Source: Acidimicrobiaceae bacterium (GTDB lineage: Bacteria; Actinomycetota; Acidimicrobiia; Acidimicrobiales; Palsa-688). From it: DNA of 5,815 bases. The number at the start of each line of letters is the position of its first letter. Within the stretch, counting starts at the first letter, position 1. The translations under genes and the position numbers were made by a program. The notes under the pieces were generated by a model. That model worked only from the letters and a program-made list of their open reading frames with translations. It had not been told where the DNA came from and did no database searches. Of this stretch, positions 1 to 5,334 are shown piece after piece. Where the stretch lies: the NCBI GenBank assembly GCA_027334785.1, contig DAHWQF010000228.1, positions 1 through 5,815 of the forward strand, given 5' to 3'.

Positions 1-152
1 GGGCAGCGGACAATGCACTCCTGGCAACCGGCGCAGCGGTCGGTCAGGATGGTCACGTGGCAGCCCGGCTGGGATTGCTCGGTGCGGGGTTGCTCGGTGC
101 GGGGCCGCTCGGTGGTGAGCGGTCCGGTGGTGAGCGGTCCGGCAAGGGTCAT
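1..152 (-). CDS. [4Fe-4S] ferredoxin-type protein, N-terminal part (runs off left edge)
   Basis: The ATG is at 152-150 and the reading frame is open to the window edge, giving 50 residues plus part of the next codon. A Shine-Dalgarno AGGAG (complement of 160-164) sits 7 bases before the ATG and fixes the start. The first ~28 residues are a Pro/Thr/Gln-rich tail made of two pentapeptide duplications (GPLTT twice, PRTEQ twice). After it comes HVTILTDRCAGCQECIVRCP, a CxxCxxCxxxCP motif (C40, C43, C46, C50) that is the classic ligand set of a ferredoxin-type [4Fe-4S] cluster. The gene starts 14 bases after the stop of the membrane Fe-S protein, so the two are surely co-transcribed and this protein may exchange electrons with it. 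Whether it is a simple two-cluster ferredoxin or the N-terminus of a larger Fe-S subunit cannot be told from the visible part. Confidence 0.82.
   Translation of the reverse strand, partial: MTLAGPLTTGPLTTERPRTEQPRTEQSQPGCHVTILTDRCAGCQECIVRC
75..104. repeat. 15-bp tandem repeat, two copies, in ferredoxin N-terminus
   Basis: TTGCTCGGTGCGGGG occurs twice head to tail (75-89, 90-104). On the minus strand it encodes PRTEQ-PRTEQ, in frame, in the disordered-looking tail ahead of the first cluster cysteine. It looks like a replication-slippage duplication. Confidence 0.8.
111..140. repeat. second 15-bp tandem repeat in ferredoxin N-terminus
   Basis: GGTGGTGAGCGGTCC occurs twice head to tail (111-125, 126-140). 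On the minus strand it encodes GPLTT-GPLTT, in frame, next to the PRTEQ duplication. Together the two repeats make up most of the N-terminal tail. Confidence 0.8.
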
Positions 153-166
153 TTGGTCGCTCCTCT

Positions 167-1723
167 CTAGTCCGCCGCGTGCATCATCACGTACAGCACG
201 GCAGCTGCGGCACCACAGGCCAAGACGAACCCGACCGTGGCCAACCGTACGCCCAAGGCACTGCGGCTGACGGGGACGAGTTCGCGGCCGGCGATCTTCC
301 ACGTGCTCCATACGGCCGCCGCTGTCCCGGCGAGGACCACCGCCACCTGCGTGAACACGATCCATCCGTTGGTCATGAGGGAGAACGAGTAGATAGGCGA
401 CCTCACGGAGGAGAACCCGCCGATGTGGGCGAGGGCGGGTACCACGCGGGGTGCGTGCTGGAGGAACTTCGGTAGCTGCCTGGCGAAGTAGTCGGCACCT
501 ACCACCGGCACCAGCCCGTAGGCCATCGGGGCAAAGAACGACCTGAAGCGGGACATGCGGTCGAGGAAGTTGCCTGGCCGCGCCAAGCGAGCCGATCGGC
601 TGGCAAATGCGGTGGCCACCAGCCAGCTCACCCCGGCGGTGGCCAGGCTGGCCAGGATTATGAAACCGAGGTAGTCGACGGGGTCGGGGTAGTGGGGGAA
701 GTGGAGCTGGCGGTTGAGCCAGGTGTCGGCGAGGGCAAAGGCACTGGTGGCGTTGACCTGCTGGTACAACACGAGGCCCCAGAGCAAGGCGATGCCCCAG
801 GCGACGTCCGCACGCCGGCGCCTCGGGGCAACCACGGAGGTTAGGGGCTTTTGCACGAACAGGCCGACGTTGCCCTCGGGACAGGACTTGTAGCACTCGC
901 TGCACAGGCCGCAGTAGAGGTTGGAGTCGGCGCTCCCAGGCCAGGTGTACCACGGGCAGCCGTAGCCCTTCTCACTGCCACGCATGCAGTCCTTGGTCCG
1001 GCAGCTGAGGCACACCTCGCGATCACGGGTGCGGAACCCGGCTACGGAGCCCATGGAGCCAACCGTGCCGATCAGGGTGCTGAGCGGGCAGATATAGCGG
1101 CAGAAGGTCCGGCGCTCGAAAAGGAGGAAGAAGATCAAGGCGCTCGACACGATCCCGACGACCATCCACGAGGTGTAGGCGGGGGAGCCGGGGCCGGCGA
1201 TGTTGAAGAACTCCTCGATCCAGGTGAGCAACACGAACGAGGCGACCGGGATCACAAACCCGTAACGGGCCAGGGGTGCGGGGAACTTCCAGCCGAGGCC
1301 GAGCGTTTTCTGGGTGCGCTGCCAAAACGTCCGCCGCTGTACCCATTCTGCGAAGCCACCGAAGGGGCACATCGAGCACCAAGCCCGCCCGACTACCACC
1401 ATCATCACGAACACCAGGCAGAACCAGACGTACCAGGTGATGGCGGTACCGAAGTTCAACCCCGGCACCACCGTGCCGAACAGGCCGACCACGATGACTG
1501 TCCAGAAGACGATCTGGTTGGGCAGGATCAGAAAAAACTGGAAGCGCCGGCTCCTCACCAGCCGTGCTAGCCGGGGCGACCGGGCGGTCAGGTCCCACCC
1601 GGGGGAAGGGTCGCTCGCCGTGAACCGCTCGCGAAGCCCCTCCCTCTCCGGTGGGCGCAGCCGCACCGCGACCGGCATGCGGTCGACAAGGCTGACCGGG
1701 CGCTCTTGCTCTGCCAGGGCCAT
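167..1723 (-). CDS. Membrane-bound 4Fe-4S protein, NapH/NosR/CcoG-like (518 aa)
   Basis: This is a polytopic iron-sulfur protein likely to carry electrons across or along the membrane. The start is ATG 1723 with GGGAGGA (complement of 1731-1737) 7 bases upstream. Residues 1-60 are a charged cytoplasmic tail. Hydrophobic segments lie near 62-86, 94-112, 152-170, 184-203, 306-322, 350-372, 395-410, 450-475 and 490-514. Cysteine motifs in order: CSMCP (116-120, CxxCP), CRYICP (208-213, CxxxCP), C238-x2-C241-x4-C246 with C256-Pro, and CGLCSECYKSCP (271-282, CxxCxxCxxxCP). The paired Cys-Pro motifs followed by ferredoxin-like clusters are the signature of the NapH/NosR/CcoG/PceC group. It lacks the large periplasmic FMN-binding domain of true NosR (~700 aa) and is longer than NapH (~290 aa), with a five-helix-like C-terminal half. 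It is first in an operon with the downstream ferredoxin-type gene and divergent from an Rrf2 regulator, so redox or nitrogen-oxide-linked electron transfer is plausible. The exact partner and substrate are unknown. Confidence 0.88.
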   Translation of the reverse strand: MALAEQERPVSLVDRMPVAVRLRPPEREGLRERFTASDPSPGWDLTARSPRLARLVRSRRFQFFLILPNQIVFWTVIVVGLFGTVVPGLNFGTAITWYVWFCLVFVMMVVVGRAWCSMCPFGGFAEWVQRRTFWQRTQKTLGLGWKFPAPLARYGFVIPVASFVLLTWIEEFFNIAGPGSPAYTSWMVVGIVSSALIFFLLFERRTFCRYICPLSTLIGTVGSMGSVAGFRTRDREVCLSCRTKDCMRGSEKGYGCPWYTWPGSADSNLYCGLCSECYKSCPEGNVGLFVQKPLTSVVAPRRRRADVAWGIALLWGLVLYQQVNATSAFALADTWLNRQLHFPHYPDPVDYLGFIILASLATAGVSWLVATAFASRSARLARPGNFLDRMSRFRSFFAPMAYGLVPVVGADYFARQLPKFLQHAPRVVPALAHIGGFSSVRSPIYSFSLMTNGWIVFTQVAVVLAGTAAAVWSTWKIAGRELVPVSRSALGVRLATVGFVLACGAAAAVLYVMMHAAD

Positions 1724-1745
1724 TTCACATTCCTCCCGATCGGTT

Positions 1746-1753
1746 CTCTACGT
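1746..1753. promoter_or_regulatory. Additional operator half-site CTCTACGT
   Basis: CTCTACGT is identical to the core of the right operator arm and is the exact reverse complement of ACGTAGAG at 1764-1771 (10-base gap), so it could form a second, overlapping dyad. It lies in the leader of the Fe-S operon just upstream of its ribosome site. Confidence 0.5.
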
Positions 1754-1763
1754 GCGTGGTGTT

Positions 1764-1795
1764 ACGTAGAGTATAAACACGGGTGTACTCTACGT
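1764..1795. promoter_or_regulatory. Perfect 10-bp inverted repeat, probable Rrf2 operator
   Basis: ACGTAGAGTA (1764-1773) and its exact reverse complement TACTCTACGT (1786-1795) are separated by 12 bases, so the arms are offset by 22 bp, about two helical turns, as expected for a dimeric winged-helix repressor. The repeat spans the -10 to the edge of the -35 of the minus-strand promoter, so bound protein would block RNA polymerase. The adjacent divergent Rrf2 gene is the obvious candidate for the binding protein (inference). Confidence 0.7.
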
Positions 1796-1798
1796 CAA
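1770..1798 (-). promoter_or_regulatory. Sigma70-type promoter of the Fe-S operon
   Basis: Read on the minus strand: -35 TTGACG (complement of 1793-1798), a 17-base spacer, and -10 TATACT (complement of 1770-1775). These are close to consensus with ideal spacing. Transcription would start near 1762-1764, giving a leader of about 40 bases that carries the GGGAGGA ribosome site of the membrane Fe-S gene. Confidence 0.75.
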
Positions 1799-1801
1799 GT
1801 C

Positions 1802-1810
1802 TGCTACTAT
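1802..1810 (+). promoter_or_regulatory. Extended -10 promoter for the Rrf2 gene, near-leaderless
   Basis: TGCTACTAT is an extended -10 element (TG-n-TACTAT). No good -35 is seen 16-18 bases upstream. The last T of the -10 is 10 bases before the GTG start at 1820, so transcription would begin at or only a few bases before the start codon. ACGTAGG (1811-1817), a degenerate operator half-site, sits between the -10 and the start codon, which suggests autoregulation. Confidence 0.6.
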
Positions 1811-1819
1811 ACGTAGGTA

Positions 1820-2821
1820 GTGAACCTAGCTCTCACCAAGCGGGGCGATTACGTCGTGCGGTCGGCCATGGTGCTCGCCCGCGCCTACCCCGAGGCCCGG
1901 AAGGTCCGGGAGGTGGTCGGCCAGATGGCGGTCCCCGCGGCTTTCGCTTCCCAGATCCTCGCGTACCTCGGCCGGGCCGGGCTGGCCACTTCGAAGGCGG
2001 GACGAGAAGGGGGCTACCGCCTGGCCCGCCCCCCAGAGCAGGTGAGCGTGCTCGAGGTGGTAGAGGCAGGCGAGGGGCCCTTGCACAACCAGCGCTGTGC
2101 CCTCGGTGAGGGGCCGTGCTACTGGCGGGCGGTCTGCCCCCTCCATGAGACCTGGACCGCCGCTGTGGGAAGGCTGCGAGAAACCCTTGCCGCCACCAGC
2201 CTGGCCGAGGTTGCCCGCTACGACGAGGCCCTCGAGCTGGGCACGTACCTGGCGCCCCCTGGCTCTCACCGCCTCGCCGAGATGGTCGTTGGTGTCGAAG
2301 ACACGATCCAAGTGGAGATGGCAGCGGGCAAAGTGGCGGAGCACCTGGGCACAGGCAGTTCGTGGCTTTGCCCGCTGGCGGAGGCCGCTCACGCCGAGGG
2401 CGACCTCCAGCGGGTGCGGGTCGGCCCACGCGGCCCGGCCTGGCTGGGGAAGACCGTCCTTGTCCGCACGGGCCGTGTCGAGGAGCGGGGCGTGGCGCGC
2501 GCCGTGCCCATCACCTGGGAAGCAACGGGGCCGTCAGGTCTGTTCCCCCGTATGGAAGCTGAGATGGTGGTGCGGGTCCTGGACGCCGAACGGTCCGAAC
2601 TGCACCTGCGGGGCAGCTACCACCCGCCTCTCGGGAGGGCCGGCCAGTTGCTCGACGAAGCGCTGCTCCACCGCGTGGCCAGGGCCACCGTGCGCGCCTT
2701 CCTCCGGCGGGTGGCCCACGCTCTCGAGGCGGGCCTGGAGCCTGGCAACCTCCAAGCGGCGTCGTTGCCGGTACCGAGCACCGTTGAGGCACCAACATGG
2801 CACACCGCAGCGGCGCCCTGA
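1820..2821 (+). CDS. Rrf2-family regulator fused to an SRPBCC-like domain (333 aa)
   Basis: Residues 1-~135 form a typical Rrf2 winged helix-turn-helix: LTKRGDYVVRSA at the start, recognition region PAAFASQILAYLGRAGL (39-55), wing GREGGYRL (61-68), then VLEVVEAGEGPL. A cysteine triad C93-x6-C100-x5-C106 matches in position and spacing the Fe-S ligand loop of IscR/NsrR-type members (usual spacing about x4-7, x5), so an Fe-S cluster is likely. Most Rrf2 proteins end near 140-165 residues. This one continues for ~190, with a region (about 155-305) that reads like an SRPBCC/START-type ligand-binding fold: VEDTIQVEMAAGKVAEHL, then WLCPLAEA, then ITWEATGPSGLFPRMEAEM, then LRGSYHPPLGRAGQLLDEAL and a C-terminal helix. 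The GTG start at 1820 is supported by alignment with the second Rrf2 at 5412; no proper Shine-Dalgarno is present, consistent with leaderless translation. It probably represses the divergent Fe-S operon and itself. The SRPBCC assignment is by sequence character only. Confidence 0.87.
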   Translation: MNLALTKRGDYVVRSAMVLARAYPEARKVREVVGQMAVPAAFASQILAYLGRAGLATSKAGREGGYRLARPPEQVSVLEVVEAGEGPLHNQRCALGEGPCYWRAVCPLHETWTAAVGRLRETLAATSLAEVARYDEALELGTYLAPPGSHRLAEMVVGVEDTIQVEMAAGKVAEHLGTGSSWLCPLAEAAHAEGDLQRVRVGPRGPAWLGKTVLVRTGRVEERGVARAVPITWEATGPSGLFPRMEAEMVVRVLDAERSELHLRGSYHPPLGRAGQLLDEALLHRVARATVRAFLRRVAHALEAGLEPGNLQAASLPVPSTVEAPTWHTAAAP

Positions 2822-2844
2822 CCGAGGACGAGTTGGGCGGCAGG

Positions 2845-3156
2845 CTAGGGACGCGCCCGGGCCGCCCTCCCGGCTGCCAGCTCACGGCCTTGCGCCCATC
2901 GAGCGTGCCGGCGGGAGAGCCGGGAGCGCAAGCCCGTCCTCGCATTCCTAGCAGGAGGGGCAGCAGGGATAGCACCGTCGCGAGGGCCGACCACCTCGAC
3001 GAGGAAGGCGTCGAGTTCGTCTTGGAGCAGGTCACGAGGCGGGGCCGCCAGAAGAACCCTGACCACGAGGACCACTGCCACGATCAGATAAGTGGCGACC
3101 GCCAAGAGGGCGCCAGCCACCACAACGGCGATCACAACCCGCCCCAGCTCGACCAT
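2845..3156 (-). CDS. Small putative membrane-anchored protein (103 aa), unknown function
   Basis: I do not recognise the family. The N-terminus MVELGRVVIAVVVAGALLAV continues into a further hydrophobic run to about residue 36, a convincing single (or long) transmembrane segment. It is followed by an amphipathic stretch RDLLQDELDAFLVEVV (residues 41-56) and then an Arg/Ala-rich, low-complexity cytoplasm-like tail. The plus strand here would encode a His/Asp/Gln-rich, poorly folding peptide, as expected for the complement of a hydrophobic coding region, which favours the minus strand as coding. ATG is at 3156; the best ribosome-site candidate, AAGGGGA, is rather far from it (about 11 bases). 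The stop (2845) is 23 bases from the end of the Rrf2 gene, so the two genes converge. It is divergent from the response regulator. It could be a small accessory of the two-component system, but this is a guess. Confidence 0.5.
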   Translation of the reverse strand: MVELGRVVIAVVVAGALLAVATYLIVAVVLVVRVLLAAPPRDLLQDELDAFLVEVVGPRDGAIPAAPPARNARTGLRSRLSRRHARWAQGRELAAGRAARARP

Positions 3157-3158
3157 GA

Positions 3159-3168
3159 GACAATTGTC
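3159..3168. promoter_or_regulatory. Perfect 10-bp palindrome GACAATTGTC
   Basis: A self-complementary AT-centred site lies immediately upstream of the minus-strand small ORF and near the possible TTG start of the response regulator. It could be a regulator binding site for this divergent gap; nothing else supports it. Confidence 0.3.
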
Positions 3169-3171
3169 CCC

Positions 3172-3924
3172 TTGCCCAGGCCTCCCCGGTACCGGGGTGC
3201 TACGGCTCTTGGCCCCGAGATCCCACCTGAAGGCCAGGCCGCAGAGCCTCGGTCAGGACCTGCTCGCGCCCGTGAGCGTGGGGCCCCGGTCCGGCTGGTC
3301 ATCGTAGACGACCACGCCCTCGTCCGTGAGGGCACCTCCCGCTTGCTCGACCAGGAGCCCGACCTCCGCGTGGTCGGCACCGCTGGTAGTGCCGAGGAAG
3401 CGGTGGACCTCTTCGGGAGCGCCCAACCCGATGTCGCCCTAGTCGACGTCAGCCTCCCAGGCCGGAGCGGCCTGGAGCTGGCCCGCTGGGCGGCAGAAAA
3501 CGAACCCGACGTGCGGGTCGTCATATTGAGCGCGTACGACGACATCGCTTTCGTGGACGAAGCGCTCAACACCGGCGTGGCCGGGTACCTGCTGAAGACC
3601 GCTTCTGGGCACGAACTGGCCGATGCCGTGCGGGCGGCGGCCGACGGGGTGTTCGTGCTCGACGGGGCCATCTCGCGCCGCCTGGCCCGGCGCGCGAGGA
3701 ATGAGCTGCGCCGACCATCGGTCGACCTGACCCCGCGGGAAGCCGAAGTGCTCGCACTGGTCGCCCGTGGCTTGCCGAACAAGCGCATTGCTGTCGAGCT
3801 CGGGCTCGGGGTGCGGACGGTCGAGGGCTACGTGTCGGGCCTGCTCGGCAAGCTCGGCGTCGCGTCTAGGACGGAGGCCGCTCTGTACGCCCTCAGCCAC
3901 GGCGTGCTGGGCCAAGATGAGTGA
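3172..3924 (+). CDS. NarL/FixJ-family response regulator (LuxR-type HTH), start uncertain
   Basis: This is the DNA-binding partner of the kinase that follows. The receiver domain starts at VRLVIVDDHALVREG (codons from 3289): acidic pair DD, phospho-acceptor Asp at 3445-3447 in LVDVSLPG, Ser in VVILSAYDD as the switch position, and conserved Lys at 3595-3597 in YLLKTAS. The C-terminal LuxR helix-turn-helix is LTPREAEVLALVARGLPNKR, then IAVELGLGVRTVEGYVSGLL. From VRLVIVDD the protein is ~211 residues, the usual family length. The nearest in-frame ATG/GTG/TTG is TTG 3172, which adds a 39-residue low-complexity tail; CTG 3295 would give MVIVDDH. An in-frame ATG at 2797 with GAGG 7 bases upstream would add 164 disordered residues across the antisense small gene and overlap the Rrf2 end, which I consider unlikely. 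A one-base loss in the G run at 3280-3283 would explain the absent start. It overlaps the kinase gene by 8 bases. Confidence 0.85.
   Translation: MPRPPRYRGATALGPEIPPEGQAAEPRSGPARARERGAPVRLVIVDDHALVREGTSRLLDQEPDLRVVGTAGSAEEAVDLFGSAQPDVALVDVSLPGRSGLELARWAAENEPDVRVVILSAYDDIAFVDEALNTGVAGYLLKTASGHELADAVRAAADGVFVLDGAISRRLARRARNELRRPSVDLTPREAEVLALVARGLPNKRIAVELGLGVRTVEGYVSGLLGKLGVASRTEAALYALSHGVLGQDE
3184..3197. promoter_or_regulatory. Perfect 14-bp palindrome CCCCGGTACCGGGG
   Basis: A fully symmetric, GC-rich 14-bp site is centred at 3190.5 in the probable 5' region of the response regulator. It could be an operator for that regulator (autoregulation), or form a tight hairpin in RNA only poorly because it has no loop. 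Function is inferred from symmetry and position only. Confidence 0.35.
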
Positions 3925-5332
3925 AAAGCCGGGGTTCGTGGCCGTCTTGCGACGCGCCCTGCACCCTCCCGCGAGAGAGGCCCCTTTCTGGGTCGTCCAG
4001 GCCATGGTCGTTGTCATCGCGACCGCCCACCTCGTCGTCGACCTCAGCACCCCAAACTCCACCGGAGTGTTCCCCGCCGGCATCCCCGTGGCGCTTTTGG
4101 TCGTCCCAGTGGCCTACGCGGCGCTGCGCTACGGTCTGGCCGGCTCGGCCGCCACCGCGCTCTGGGCCACCCTTTTGTGGTTGCCCGACCTGCTGCTGCC
4201 CCATGACGAGGGCCACGTCGGTGCCGACTCGGCCAACCTCGTGCTTGTCGACTTCGTGGCCCTGTTCGTAGGCCAGCGGATCGAGGCGGAACGCTTCGCT
4301 CACCGCCGCGCCCAGCAGGCCACGACCGAACGGCTCGACGCCGAGGCGCGTTACCGCCATCTCTTCGAGACCACGAGCGTGCCCATCTTGGTGCTGGACG
4401 ACCAAGGCACGGTCCGCGACGCCAACCCTGCCTTGTCGGCAGTGTTCGGCCCCGGCCTGCTCGACCGACCGGCCCCGAGCCTGCTAAGCGACGGCACCCC
4501 GATCGAGAAGCTGTCGGGCCAGGTCCTCGGCCTGCCCGACGGGCGCGACTACCGCCTCAGCGTCGTGCCGCTAGCCAACAGCGTCGGCGGGTCGGCCGCC
4601 GGCGGGTCGGCCGCCGGCGGCTCGGCGCAAGTGATCTTCGAAGACGTGACGGAGGAACGGAGCAAGCGGCGCAGGGCCTCGCTGCACGCGGCGCTCCTGG
4701 TGCGGGCCGAGGAGGAACAGAGGCGCCGGCTGGCGCGCGAACTGCACGACGAACCTCTCCAGCTTTTCTTGCACCTGGCCCGCCGGCTCGAGAGCCTCGC
4801 GTGGGCGCCAGGCGTCCCGGGACCGGTCGCCAAAGACCTGGACGAGAGCAGGCTCCAGGCCCTCGACGCCGCCACCCGGCTGCGGGACCTGGCCCGGGGG
4901 TTGCGCTCGCCGGCTCTTGACCAGCTGGGGCTGGCCCCGGCCCTGTCCAGCCTGCTGGCCGAAACGGAAGAGGCGTGCGCTGCGTTGGCTACCGACCTCA
5001 AGGTGAGGGGCCAAGCCGCTCGGCTGGCCGGCGATGTGGAACTGGGCGTGTTCCGCATCGCCGAGGAGGCAGTGCGCAACGCGGTCCGCCACGCCGGCGC
5101 CCACTGCCTGGAGGTGGCCCTTGACTTCGCGCCCGACAGTGTCGCCCTAACCGTGAAAGACGATGGCCGGGGCTTCGAAGGTGACAGGGCCGAACAGGTC
5201 GGTTCGGGCCACTTCGGCCTCATGGGCATGGCCGAGCGGGCGAGCCTGCTGGGCGGCGAGTTTGAAGTGCGGTCGGCCCCGGGCGCCGGCACCGTGGTGG
5301 CGGCCAGGGTGCCACTCGGCGCGGGCTCCTGA
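3917..5332 (+). CDS. Membrane sensor histidine kinase with PAS domain, HisKA_3 type (471 aa)
   Basis: This kinase phosphorylates the upstream response regulator. ATG 3917 overlaps that gene's TGA by 8 bases (translational coupling); the frame is open further upstream but only as a shadow of the regulator. Domains: four hydrophobic segments near residues 24-44, 51-72, 74-95 and 106-120; a linker helix (121-145); a PAS domain from ARYRHLFETTSVPILVLDDQ (144-163) to VIFEDVTEE (about 239-247); dimerisation/phospho-acceptor box RLARELHDEPLQ with His277; and an HATPase_c domain with N-box RIAEEAVRNAVRHA (Asn388), G1 DDGRGF (415-420) and G2 GHFGLMGMAERA (431-442). This is the NarX/DesK-like (HPK7) architecture. 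The PAS region contains a GGSAA-GGSAA-GGSA insert (residues 224-237). No Cys or obvious haem ligand is seen in the sensor part, so the signal is unknown. Confidence 0.92.
   Translation: MSEKPGFVAVLRRALHPPAREAPFWVVQAMVVVIATAHLVVDLSTPNSTGVFPAGIPVALLVVPVAYAALRYGLAGSAATALWATLLWLPDLLLPHDEGHVGADSANLVLVDFVALFVGQRIEAERFAHRRAQQATTERLDAEARYRHLFETTSVPILVLDDQGTVRDANPALSAVFGPGLLDRPAPSLLSDGTPIEKLSGQVLGLPDGRDYRLSVVPLANSVGGSAAGGSAAGGSAQVIFEDVTEERSKRRRASLHAALLVRAEEEQRRRLARELHDEPLQLFLHLARRLESLAWAPGVPGPVAKDLDESRLQALDAATRLRDLARGLRSPALDQLGLAPALSSLLAETEEACAALATDLKVRGQAARLAGDVELGVFRIAEEAVRNAVRHAGAHCLEVALDFAPDSVALTVKDDGRGFEGDRAEQVGSGHFGLMGMAERASLLGGEFEVRSAPGAGTVVAARVPLGAGS
4586..4627. repeat. 15-bp tandem repeat (2.8 copies) inside kinase PAS domain
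   Basis: GGCGGGTCGGCCGCC occurs at 4586-4600 and 4601-4615, followed by a diverged partial copy (4616-4627). It is in frame and encodes GGSAA-GGSAA-GGSA, a flexible loop between two late strands of the PAS fold. It is likely to vary in copy number by slippage without breaking the frame. Confidence 0.85.
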
Positions 5333-5334
5333 TC

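Noticed and set aside
851..1570. Plus-strand 239-residue open frame
   Set aside because: It is the complement of the membrane Fe-S gene; its His/Glu/Asp/Gly-rich composition is that of an antisense shadow.
1023..1598. Minus-strand 191-residue open frame
   Set aside because: It is a shifted frame inside the membrane Fe-S gene, whose own frame has conserved Cys motifs and membrane segments.
2822..2844. Terminator between the converging Rrf2 and small-ORF genes
   Set aside because: No stem followed by a T tract is visible in these 23 bases.
2097..2951. Plus-strand 284-residue open frame overlapping the Rrf2 C-terminus
   Set aside because: It is a frame-shifted, Trp/Arg/Pro/Ser-rich translation of GC-rich coding DNA. 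The Rrf2 frame continues smoothly to 2819-2821, so there is no reason to suspect a frameshift fusion.
2797..3171. Long N-terminal extension of the response regulator from ATG 2797, which has a decent GAGG ribosome site
   Set aside because: The extension is low-complexity and His/Asp/Gln/Arg-rich with no fold, overlaps the Rrf2 end and lies antisense to a clean hydrophobic ORF. The receiver domain starts only at about 3289.
3767..3916. Upstream extension of the kinase reading frame
   Set aside because: It overlaps the LuxR HTH of the response regulator out of frame and encodes a Ser/Arg/Cys-rich shadow peptide. ATG 3917 gives a normal N-terminus and operon overlap.
4549..5292. Minus-strand 247-residue open frame
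   Set aside because: It is antisense to the well-defined kinase catalytic domains and is Ser/Arg/Ala-rich without motifs.
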